A stretch of DNA of 64,000 nt from Rhodobacter sp. GTDB lineage: Bacteria; Pseudomonadota; Alphaproteobacteria; Rhodobacterales; Rhodobacteraceae. Below are positions 49,842 to 57,228 of the stretch, in pieces. Position 1 is the first letter of the stretch; every line of letters begins with the position of its first letter. Under the pieces are notes generated by a model. It was not told the DNA's origin. It did no database searches and saw only the letters and a list, made by a program, of their open reading frames with translations. Where the stretch lies: NCBI GenBank assembly GCA_020637515.1, contig JACKKG010000001.1, forward strand, positions 620,001-684,000. Direction: 5' to 3'. A program made the translations under genes and the position numbers.

Positions 49842-51524
49842 TCAAGCGACCGCGCCATCCGATTCCGCCAGCCAGCGGGCCAGCGCCTTGCGGTCCAGTT
49901 TCGCCAGGGGCGTGCGCGGCAGTGCGGCGCGGAATTCCAGCCGTTCGGGCCATTTGAACTTGGCCAGACCGGCGTGGTCGCAGAAGGTCTTGACCTGATC
50001 CAGGGTCAGCGTCCGGCCGGGCTGCATTGCCACGAACAGGCAGACCTTTTCGCCCATCTGCGCGTCGGCATAGGCGGCGACCGCAACCTCGCGCACGCCG
50101 GGCAGCGCCGACAGGGCGTTGTCCAGTTCGACGGGCGAGATCTTCATCCCGCCGCGCACGATCAACTCGCGCAAGCGGGCGTGAAAGCGGATCAGCGTGC
50201 CGCAATGCGCGATCTCGAACAGGTCACCCGACGGGAAATAGCCGTCCGCCGTGAACCGGCTGCGGTCGAACCCCGCGCGCGAATAATAGCCGGGCAGCAA
50301 TGTCGGCCCCTTGAGATACATCTCGCCCAGGGCGCCGGGGGTGCTGACCGTCTTGCCCGTGGCCGGATCGACCAGCTTGAAGGTGCCGCCGTTGGCCGTG
50401 CGCAGGCCGGGGGTCCAGCTTTCATCGCCGTCGCGTGGAAAGAAACTCGCGCGCTGGCGCGGGTCCGGAACCCGCGCGCCCGAGGAACACATCTGCGCCC
50501 CCTCGTTCGAGCCAAAGAAATTGACCACCGGGATCTCGAATTCGCGTTCGAAGAATACGAACACCTCAGGGTCCGGCGGTGCCGATCCGGTGCCCAACGC
50601 GATCAGCCGGTGCAGCGCGGCGTGCAGGCCAGGGTCCCGGGCCTGTTCGCGCAGGTAGACCAGGACGGTCGGCGCGACCATCGTATAGGCGACATCTTCG
50701 GACTTGAGCTGGTCCAGGAACACGCCCACGTCGAACGGGTGATGCAGGATCAACGCGCCGGCGGTGCGCATCCAGCACATCATCAATCCGCCCACCGCGG
50801 CCGCGTTCACGAACGGAAACGGCGCCAGGACATTCGCCCCGTCGGGCAGGTCAAGCAGGCGCCAGGCCCCCAGCGAACTGGACATCATGTTGTTGTGCGT
50901 CTTTGGCACCGCCTTTGGCACCCCCTCGGTCCCCGAGGTCCAGAACACCGCGAACAGGTCGTCCGCGTCGAGAGGCACCGCCCCTGGTGCTGCCGCCGTG
51001 GCGGTATCCAGGGAAACCACGCCCGCCGGCAGGCCGTCGCCCAGGCCAAAGCGCCGCACGCCGTCTGGCAGGGCGTCGATCCGCTCGGCGTAATAGGGCT
51101 GCCCCTTCAACGTCGCGACCGAGATGTAGGCATCGAACGCGGCCACCTGCGCCAGGTCCCGCAACTCGGCCGAACGATAGGCGATGGAGATCGGGCTCAG
51201 CACCGCGCCGATCCGCGACAGCGCCAGATACAGGATCACCGTTTCCACGATGTTGGGCAGTTGCGTCGCAACCAGCGCGCCGGGCCCGACGCCCTGCGCC
51301 TGCAAGACGCCCGCCAGGCGATCGACCTCGGCCCGCATCTGGGCATAGGTCAGCCGGCGGGGCGCGCCCTCGAACACCTCGGCCCGGTTCGGTGCATCGA
51401 CCAGCGCCAGACGGTCGGGCACGCGCGCGGCGGTCTCGGCGAACATCGCCGGCAGCGTCACCTCGCCCCACAGACCCAGCGCACGGTAATGCGCGCGGTC
51501 TTCGGCCGAAAACGGGCTGGTCAT
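49842..51524 (-). CDS. AMP-dependent acyl/aryl-CoA synthetase
   Basis: 560 aa from the ATG at 51524, which overlaps the stop of the preceding flavoprotein gene by 4 bp. The adenylation P-loop is a variant, FWTSGTEGVPKAVPKT (about 200-215): Glu and Ala replace the usual Thr and Gly of TSGTTGxPKG. Later motifs: GSNEGAQMCSSG, GDLFEIAHCGTLIRFHARLRELIVRGGMKISPVELD and the catalytic C-terminal lysine context RTPLAKLDRKAL. It activates a carboxylic acid, probably the compound taken up by the neighbouring TRAP system. Confidence 0.85.
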   Translation of the reverse strand: MTSPFSAEDRAHYRALGLWGEVTLPAMFAETAARVPDRLALVDAPNRAEVFEGAPRRLTYAQMRAEVDRLAGVLQAQGVGPGALVATQLPNIVETVILYLALSRIGAVLSPISIAYRSAELRDLAQVAAFDAYISVATLKGQPYYAERIDALPDGVRRFGLGDGLPAGVVSLDTATAAAPGAVPLDADDLFAVFWTSGTEGVPKAVPKTHNNMMSSSLGAWRLLDLPDGANVLAPFPFVNAAAVGGLMMCWMRTAGALILHHPFDVGVFLDQLKSEDVAYTMVAPTVLVYLREQARDPGLHAALHRLIALGTGSAPPDPEVFVFFEREFEIPVVNFFGSNEGAQMCSSGARVPDPRQRASFFPRDGDESWTPGLRTANGGTFKLVDPATGKTVSTPGALGEMYLKGPTLLPGYYSRAGFDRSRFTADGYFPSGDLFEIAHCGTLIRFHARLRELIVRGGMKISPVELDNALSALPGVREVAVAAYADAQMGEKVCLFVAMQPGRTLTLDQVKTFCDHAGLAKFKWPERLEFRAALPRTPLAKLDRKALARWLAESDGAVA

Positions 51525-52453
51525 GCGCAAAGCTCCCGCGTGCGGGCCCTTGCGGCCTGATATTCACCGACCAGCCGTTCCACGATCGCGGCGGCGGGTT
51601 CGACGCGGGCGATCCGGCCCACGCCCTGACCGGCGCCCCAGATGCCGGACCAGGGCTTGACCGCCTCGTCCTTGCGTCCGGTGAAATTCATCTTGGCGAC
51701 CGTGAACTCCAGCTGGGCCGGGTCCAGCCCCCGGGCGACCATCGAGGGTTTCAGCATCGACGCCCGCGCGCCGGTAAAGGCCCGGGTCACCATCAGGTCG
51801 GTTGCGTCCGAATCGACGCACATCTGGCGGTATTCCGGGGCCGCCATGTTTTCCTCGGCCGCCAGGAACGCGGTGCCGAGATAGGCGAAATCGGCCCCCA
51901 GAACGCGCGCCGCCAAAATCGCCTCGCCGGTGTTGATGGCCCCGGCAAGTGCGATCGGCCCGTCGAAGAACTGGCGCACGCGCTCGACAAAGACCATGGG
52001 GCTCAACTCGCCGGTATGACCGCCGGCACCGGCACAGACCAGCACCAGCCCGTCGGCGCCGGCCTCGACCGCCTTTTTCGCCAGCGCGACCGAGATGACA
52101 TCGGCAAAGACCAGACCCCCATAGCCATGGACCGTCGGGATCACCGGCCTGGGGCTGCCCAGCGCGGTGATGACCACCGGCGGGCGGTGAATCGCCACCT
52201 GGTCCAGATCGCCCGCCAGACGCGGGCTGGTCGAATGGGTCACCAGGTTCAGCGCCCAGGGGGCATCGCCCGGCCCCAGCCGCGCGGCGATCTCGGCCAT
52301 CCAGTCGCCCAGTTCGGCGCTGCTGCGCAGGTTGGGTGCGGGAAAGCTGCCGACGATCCCCGCCTTGCAGCACGCCACCACCAGATCGGGGTTCGAAACC
52401 AGGAACATCGGGGCGGCAATCGCCGGCAACCGAAGGGTGCTGAGATCGGTCAT
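51521..52453 (-). CDS. Nitronate monooxygenase-like FMN protein (copy 2)
   Basis: 310 aa, clearly paralogous to the protein at 40445-41362: RLPAIAAPMFLVSNPDLVVACCKAGIVGSFPAPN, VLVCAGAGGHTGELSPMVFVERVRQFF and GEAILAARVLGADFAYLGTAFLAAEENMA. The FMN-phosphate loop CAGAGGHTG is intact. It overlaps both neighbours by 4 bp. The catalytic role within the cluster is unknown. Confidence 0.8.
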   Translation of the reverse strand: MTDLSTLRLPAIAAPMFLVSNPDLVVACCKAGIVGSFPAPNLRSSAELGDWMAEIAARLGPGDAPWALNLVTHSTSPRLAGDLDQVAIHRPPVVITALGSPRPVIPTVHGYGGLVFADVISVALAKKAVEAGADGLVLVCAGAGGHTGELSPMVFVERVRQFFDGPIALAGAINTGEAILAARVLGADFAYLGTAFLAAEENMAAPEYRQMCVDSDATDLMVTRAFTGARASMLKPSMVARGLDPAQLEFTVAKMNFTGRKDEAVKPWSGIWGAGQGVGRIARVEPAAAIVERLVGEYQAARARTRELCA

Positions 52454-53148
52454 AGGGACTCCAGAAATGCGCGCAGATGGGTGGCAACCAGTTGGGGGCG
52501 CTCCAGCACCGGCATGTGGCCGACGCCATCGAGCAGGACAAAGCGTCCGGCGGCGACCCCTTCGGCCACCGCGCGCCCGGCATCGGGGGGCGTGACCGTG
52601 TCCTCGGCGCCGGTCAGCACCAGAACCGGGCAGGCAATCGCCGCAAGCCGGGCGGTCTGGTCCGGCCGGCCGGCCAGGGCGGCCTGATGGGCCGCGAAAG
52701 TCTCGATCCCGGTGGCGTCCGCCATGCGCAAGATCGTGTCCCGCAGCACCGGGTCCGCACGGCGCGCCGCGGACAGCATGGAATCGGCGATGCTGGCGGC
52801 CAGCGCCGGCATGCCCTCGCGCCGGGCCCAGGCGGCGACCTTGCCCCTGAGCGCGGCCCCCTTGGGCGAATCGGCGGCGGCATTGGTGCCGATCAGGACC
52901 AGACCCGCGACCCGGTCGGGCACCCGAAGCGCCAGCGCCAGCGCCAGATAGCTGCCCATCGACATGCCCACCAGCACCACCGGTTCAGTCGAACCCCCGG
53001 TCAGTCCCTCGGCCAGCGTGGTGACGAGCGACTCAAAGTCGTCGCCCTGCGGCAACGCGACCGCGCGGCCCTGCCCCAGGGCCGAAAGGACCGGGTCGAA
53101 CAGACCGGGCGTGCAAAGCAGCCCGGGCAGGCACAGCACTGGCGGCAT
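52450..53148 (-). CDS. Alpha/beta hydrolase
   Basis: 232 aa from the ATG at 53148, with GAGAGGA upstream. Complete triad: S63 in GMSMGSYLAL, D183 in LTGAEDTVTPP and H211 in GVGHMPVLE; LPGLLCTPGLF forms the oxyanion region. No signal peptide. It is the first gene of the second leftward operon. It resembles small ester, lactone or ring-cleavage-product hydrolases and could hydrolyse an ester or a C-C bond of the pathway intermediate. Confidence 0.85.
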   Translation of the reverse strand: MPPVLCLPGLLCTPGLFDPVLSALGQGRAVALPQGDDFESLVTTLAEGLTGGSTEPVVLVGMSMGSYLALALALRVPDRVAGLVLIGTNAAADSPKGAALRGKVAAWARREGMPALAASIADSMLSAARRADPVLRDTILRMADATGIETFAAHQAALAGRPDQTARLAAIACPVLVLTGAEDTVTPPDAGRAVAEGVAAGRFVLLDGVGHMPVLERPQLVATHLRAFLESL

Positions 53149-53173
53149 GGTGGTCCTCTCCCTCATATCCACA

Positions 53174-53203
53174 TTGCTAGACTGTTCTCGCAGATCCGGT
53201 CAA
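53174..53203 (-). promoter_or_regulatory. Candidate promoter of the hydrolase-TRAP operon
   Basis: Minus strand TTGACC (complement of 53198-53203), 18 bp, TAGCAA (complement of 53174-53179), 26 bp upstream of the ATG at 53148. The spacing is 1 bp longer than ideal. Confidence 0.45.
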
Positions 53204-53256
53204 GACGAAACTCCATTTTTCAAAACTATGTTTTGTTAAACGGAACGAATACCCGC

Positions 53257-53272
53257 AATTTCCTAGGAAATT
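53257..53272. promoter_or_regulatory. Perfect 16-bp palindrome in the divergent control region
   Basis: AATTTCCTAGGAAATT at 53257-53272 is a perfect palindrome midway between the divergent starts at 53148 and 53400. GTTAAAC occurs on both sides (53235-53241 and 53375-53381). A candidate operator for the HxlR- or IclR-type regulators of the island. Confidence 0.55.
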
Positions 53273-53338
53273 CCGCTATTTCGTCTGACGATCGGGCCGG
53301 TCTCGCGCGGGTTTCGGTCTCGATTGACCGAGATTTGC

Positions 53339-53367
53339 TTGACGTCGCGATCAACTCTCGGCATTAG
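53339..53367 (+). promoter_or_regulatory. Candidate promoter of oxygenase copy C
   Basis: TTGACG (53339-53344), exactly 17 bp, CATTAG (53362-53367), with the start codon at 53400. The leader would be about 25 nt. Confidence 0.5.
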
Positions 53368-53399
53368 TGGTCTAGTTAAACACATAACCGGAGCGCCGC

Positions 53400-54935
53400 A
53401 TGTCCCACGAACCCGACCTTGCCGTGACCGCCGCCAATGTCCGGATGTTCGCACCGGACGGCACGCCGCCGCCGGATGCTCCGGGCTGGATCTGGCACTA
53501 CGACCACCCGTATCTGCACGGCCCCTTCGCGCCCACCGACATCGAATACGACGCCGACGATCTGGTGGTCGAGGGCGAGATTCCGGCCGATCTGTGCGGC
53601 GCCTATGTCATGAACGGCCCCTCGCAGCGGTTCGAGCCGGTGAACGACAAGTATCACTACTACGACGGCGACGCGCTGCTGAGGGCGATCTATTTCCGCG
53701 ACGGCAAAGCCAGCTTCCGGCAGAAGTATCTGCGCAACGGCGCCTTCATCGTCGAGGACAAGGCCGGCAAGGCGATCTGGCCGGGTCTGGCCGGGCCGTA
53801 TGACTTCCGCCTGCCCGGCACGCCGATCAAGGATGTGTCGAACACCGACGTCATCTTCTACAACGGCAAGCTGCTGTCGCTGTGGTACATGGCGGGCGAT
53901 CCCTATCAGATCGACCCGCTGACGCTGGAAACCGTGGGACGCGAACGGCTGGGCGGAAAGCTGAAGCACCACGTTTCGGCGCATTCGAAAAGCGATCCCT
54001 TCACCGGCGAGATGTTCTTTTTCAACTATCAGGACGAGCCGCCCTACATGTCCTATGGCATGGCCAATCCGGACGGCACCCTCAGGTTCGACGTCGATAT
54101 CGACCTGGCCGGGCCGCGTTCGCCGCACGACATGGGCCTGACGGAAAATTACGCGATCCTGCACGACCTGCCGTTCTATCACGACGTGGACCTGCTCAGG
54201 AAACACGGGCGGCGGGTGATGGGCTTTCACCGCGACGTGCCCGCGCGGTTCGGTCTGATCGACCGGTTCGGCCGCTCGCCAAAGGTGCAGTGGTTCGAGG
54301 CCAGCCCCTGCTACATCCTGCACATCTCGAACAGTTGGGAAGAGGGCGAGTGGGTTCATATGACCGGCTGCCGGCAGGACAACCCGATGCCGATGAAGGA
54401 CCCCGCCGACAAGCATCTGGCGTCGATGATGGCCTACCGCCGCCGCACCCATGTCATGTACAAGTGGAGCTTCAACACCCGCACCGGCGAAACCCGCGAG
54501 GGCGAGATGGACGACCTCAACACCGAGTTCCCCACCGTCAACGCCAATTTCGTCGGCCGCAAGACGCGCTATGCCTACAACCAGATTCTGCCCCTTCCGC
54601 ATGAGGGGTCGCTGGAAGGGCGCTGCCAGACCTTCAGCGGGTTCGTGCGCTACGATCTCGAGGGCGGGGCGATGCAGCGCTATGACTATGGCGCCGGGGT
54701 CTACGGGTCCGAGGCGCCGATCGCCCCGGCCCATGGCGCCACCCGCGACACGGCCGAGGGCAAGGCCTATGCCGTCAGCTTCGTCACGGATTCGAACGAC
54801 TGGTCGTCGGCCTGCCTGATCTTCGATGCCGAGGACATCACCCGCCCCATTGCCAAGGTGAAGATCCCGCGCCGCATCTCCATCGGGTTCCACACCACCT
54901 GGGTGGATGGCGCGCAGATCTGGCCCGCCGCTTGA
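53400..54935 (+). CDS. Carotenoid-oxygenase family enzyme, copy C
   Basis: 511 aa. Fe(II) ligands H195 (VSAHSKSD), H243 (RSPHDMGLT), H308 (YILHISNSWEEG) and H498 (IGFHTTW). The N-terminus reads IPADLCGAYVMNGPSQRFEP, a variant of the family VRNGPNP signature, and YHYYDGDALLRA replaces WFDGDGMLH. Cytoplasmic. It is transcribed away from the other two copies but adjoins their operon's regulatory region, and a double HxlR regulator gene follows 45 bp downstream. Substrate not deducible. Confidence 0.88.
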   Translation: MSHEPDLAVTAANVRMFAPDGTPPPDAPGWIWHYDHPYLHGPFAPTDIEYDADDLVVEGEIPADLCGAYVMNGPSQRFEPVNDKYHYYDGDALLRAIYFRDGKASFRQKYLRNGAFIVEDKAGKAIWPGLAGPYDFRLPGTPIKDVSNTDVIFYNGKLLSLWYMAGDPYQIDPLTLETVGRERLGGKLKHHVSAHSKSDPFTGEMFFFNYQDEPPYMSYGMANPDGTLRFDVDIDLAGPRSPHDMGLTENYAILHDLPFYHDVDLLRKHGRRVMGFHRDVPARFGLIDRFGRSPKVQWFEASPCYILHISNSWEEGEWVHMTGCRQDNPMPMKDPADKHLASMMAYRRRTHVMYKWSFNTRTGETREGEMDDLNTEFPTVNANFVGRKTRYAYNQILPLPHEGSLEGRCQTFSGFVRYDLEGGAMQRYDYGAGVYGSEAPIAPAHGATRDTAEGKAYAVSFVTDSNDWSSACLIFDAEDITRPIAKVKIPRRISIGFHTTWVDGAQIWPAA

Positions 54936-54980
54936 GCCTGCGCATTGCCAAGGTGGCGCACCCGTGCTTGGGTGCGCCGC

Positions 54981-55910
54981 ATGGATGACGGCGAACACAT
55001 CGTGACAGGCCCGCCCGCGACCTCGCTCAGGCGGGCGCTCATGGTGCTGGCCGATCCCTGGACCATGCTCATCCTGAAAGAGCTGTTCAACGGGGTCCGC
55101 CGGTTCAGCGCCTTTCAGCGCGCGCTGAACATTCCCAGGCAAACCCTGTCCTTGCGTCTGGCGCATCTGTGCCGCGAGCAGATGATGTATCGCCGCCCCA
55201 CGGGTCCCGGCCATGCGGCGATGGATTATGCGCCCACGGCAAAGGCGCTGGATCTACAGGATGCGATGTATGCGATCTGGCTGTGGCATCAGTCGAATCC
55301 GGGCAGCGCCGCGATCCTGCCCTTCGACATCGTGCACCAGACCTGCGGCCATGTGCTCAGCGCGCATTGGTGCTGCACCGCCTGCGACGCCCCGGTCACC
55401 AGTGACGCCGTCACCATCCAACGCACCCAGCCCGACCAGATCGAAACCGACCCGCGCCCGCGCCTGGCGCGCCGCAACGACGCCAGCGTCACCGCCGGTT
55501 CGGATACCGACGGGCTGGTCGCGGCCTCGCTGGTCGGGGACCTGCCCTGCAACGAGATCCTGTATCTGCTGTTCCAGGAACCGCGCCACATGCTGTCGAT
55601 CGCCCAGGACCTGGCGCTGGGGCCGGGGATCGTCCGCGACAGGCTGGACAAGCTGAAGGACCTGGGGCTGATCCACGAAGAGGCGCAGGGCCGCCGTCTG
55701 GTCTATTCCGTTCTGCCCCGGGCCGAGGGGTTCTACCCGCTGCTTCTGGCCATTGCCGACTGGGGCGATCGCTGGTGCAACGGCGGGCAAGCGCCGCCAG
55801 ACCTCAGGGTGCACGCGTGTGGCGCGATCCTGCGCGCGCGCTACAAATGCGACCATTGCGGCGCCTGGCTCAGCCGCGAAACGCTGCGCATCCGGCCTCG
55901 GGGTGGTTGA
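54981..55910 (+). CDS. Double HxlR winged-helix / zinc-ribbon regulator (second copy)
   Basis: 309 aa from the ATG at 54981 (a TTG at 54945 is in frame). Winged helix 1 (about 15-105, MVLADPWTMLILKELFNGVRRFSAFQRALNIPRQTLS) is followed by H119-x2-C122-x9-C132-x2-C135. Winged helix 2 (about 185-265, NEILYLLFQEPRHMLSIAQDL...GIVRDRLDKLKDLGLI) is followed by C280-x9-C290-x2-C293 with a nearby H278. The layout matches the protein at 37068-38003, though sequence identity looks modest. Probably a second pathway regulator. Confidence 0.78.
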   Translation: MDDGEHIVTGPPATSLRRALMVLADPWTMLILKELFNGVRRFSAFQRALNIPRQTLSLRLAHLCREQMMYRRPTGPGHAAMDYAPTAKALDLQDAMYAIWLWHQSNPGSAAILPFDIVHQTCGHVLSAHWCCTACDAPVTSDAVTIQRTQPDQIETDPRPRLARRNDASVTAGSDTDGLVAASLVGDLPCNEILYLLFQEPRHMLSIAQDLALGPGIVRDRLDKLKDLGLIHEEAQGRRLVYSVLPRAEGFYPLLLAIADWGDRWCNGGQAPPDLRVHACGAILRARYKCDHCGAWLSRETLRIRPRGG

Positions 55911-55927
55911 GTTCCGTCTTTCGGAAC
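55911..55927 (+). promoter_or_regulatory. Inverted repeat upstream of the IclR gene
   Basis: GTTCCG (55911-55916), TCTTT, CGGAAC (55922-55927), immediately after the HxlR stop and 38 bp upstream of the iclR-type start. TTCCG/CGGAA dyads are typical of IclR-family operators, so autoregulation is likely. Confidence 0.6.
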
Positions 55928-55964
55928 AATATTCTGACATTCGAAACGAACCCCGGAGCCGCCC

Positions 55965-56771
55965 GTGACGCCCCCCGACGACGAAGACGAGACCCCGGAC
56001 GACCCCAAGTTCGTCAGCGCCCTGTCGCGCGGGCTCTCGTTGCTGCGCGCCTTTCGCCCCAGCGAAACCTGGCTGTCGAACCACGCCTTTGCCCAGCGCA
56101 CCGGCCTGCCCAAGGCAACCGTGACGCGCCTGACCTATACCCTGTGCAAGCTGGGCTATCTGCAACAGGGCGAACCGGGCGGGGAATACCGCCTGGGGCC
56201 GGGCGTTCTGACCCTCGGGTTCGGGGTTCTGGCGGGCATGGAGCTGAAAGACCGCGCCGCGCTGGAACTGGCCGACCTCTGCGCCGGCGACAATCCCAAT
56301 GTCGCGGCCGCGCTGGGCGAACGCTATGGCCAGTCGGTGGTCTACCTGGCGACCCATCGCTCGCCCAATTCGGTGTCGATGGTGTTCCACCTGGGCGCGC
56401 AGGTGCCGCTGTTTCACAGCGCCATCGGCCGCGCGATCCTGATGGGCCTGCCCACCGCGATGCAGGACACGCTTCTGGACGAGGCCCTGCGCCAGTCACC
56501 GGCCGACCGCCACGACCGGCTGCGCAACGGCCTGTCCCGCGCGCGCGAGGATTTCGCGCGCTGGGGGTTCTGCACCTCGTTCGGGGAATGGCGCCCCGAG
56601 ATCAACGGCATCGCGGTGCCGGTGATGCCCGTCCAGGGCCAGGCGCTGGCTGCCATCAACGTCGGCGGCTTCGCCTTTCTCAATCCCGAGGCCATGCTGC
56701 TGGACACCTATGCGCCGCGTCTTCTGCGCGCCGCACGAACCCTCAGCCTGAGGCCACCAGACCATGAATGA
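55965..56771 (+). CDS. IclR-family transcriptional regulator
   Basis: 268 aa from a GTG at 55965 with GGAGCC upstream. N-terminal winged helix: FVSALSRGLSLLRAFRPSETWLSNHAFAQRTGLPKATVTRLTYTLCKLGYL (about 16-66). The C-terminal ligand-binding domain has VAAALGERYGQSVVYLATHR and FGEWRPEINGIAVPVMPVQG. IclR proteins commonly control aromatic-acid and glyoxylate pathways by binding a small acid. It overlaps the thioesterase gene by 8 bp. Confidence 0.92.
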   Translation: MTPPDDEDETPDDPKFVSALSRGLSLLRAFRPSETWLSNHAFAQRTGLPKATVTRLTYTLCKLGYLQQGEPGGEYRLGPGVLTLGFGVLAGMELKDRAALELADLCAGDNPNVAAALGERYGQSVVYLATHRSPNSVSMVFHLGAQVPLFHSAIGRAILMGLPTAMQDTLLDEALRQSPADRHDRLRNGLSRAREDFARWGFCTSFGEWRPEINGIAVPVMPVQGQALAAINVGGFAFLNPEAMLLDTYAPRLLRAARTLSLRPPDHE

Positions 56772-57174
56772 CCCGATCGAAACGCCCCGCCGCCCTGGCT
56801 TTACCGGCCACATCGGGATGCGCAGAGCCGGCTTTGCGCAGGATTACGCCCAGTTCGAGCTGACCCTTGGGCCTGAGCATCTGAACCCGCTGGGCATCCC
56901 GCACGGCGGCGTCTACGCGACGATCCTGGACACCGCGCTGGGAAGTTCGGGCAGCTGGATGGGCGATCCCGACCGGTTCCTGCCGTCGATCACGTTGAAC
57001 CTGAACGTCAGCTACCTGTCGCAGCCCAAAGGCGGCACGCGGCTGACCTGTGAGGGGCGACGCGTCGGCGGCGGGCGCAACATCTTCTTTGCCGAAGGCG
57101 AGGTGCGCGACGAGACCGGCCAGATTCTGGCCAGCGCCACGGGCACCTTCAAGCTGGTCAAACCGCGCGCCTGA
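56764..57174 (+). CDS. PaaI-type hotdog thioesterase
   Basis: 136 aa. Hotdog fold with LNPLGIPHGGVYATILDTALGSSG (about 40-63; the HGG motif and following Asp are the catalytic region), then SITLNLNVSYLSQPKGGTRLTCEGRRVGGGRNIFFAEGEV. It hydrolyses acyl- or aryl-CoA esters and may relieve CoA trapping in the pathway. It is the last gene of the rightward set and is convergent with livM. Confidence 0.87.
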   Translation: MNDPIETPRRPGFTGHIGMRRAGFAQDYAQFELTLGPEHLNPLGIPHGGVYATILDTALGSSGSWMGDPDRFLPSITLNLNVSYLSQPKGGTRLTCEGRRVGGGRNIFFAEGEVRDETGQILASATGTFKLVKPRA

Positions 57175-57200
57175 CGGCACAGGCGCGCGGCAACCCGTTT

Positions 57201-57228
57201 GTCACTTTTCGGGGGTCACTTTTCGGGG
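57201..57228 (-). repeat. Tandem 14-bp duplication at the livM stop
   Basis: GTCACTTTTCGGGG occurs twice back to back (57201-57214 and 57215-57228). The second copy encodes the last codons and stop of the livM gene (PEK-stop), and the first repeats them outside the gene. A simple slippage or duplication event. Confidence 0.8.

Noticed and set aside
43429..54935. Carotenoid biosynthesis or photosynthesis gene cluster
   Set aside because: No crt, bch or puf gene is present; the oxygenases sit with catabolic and transport genes.
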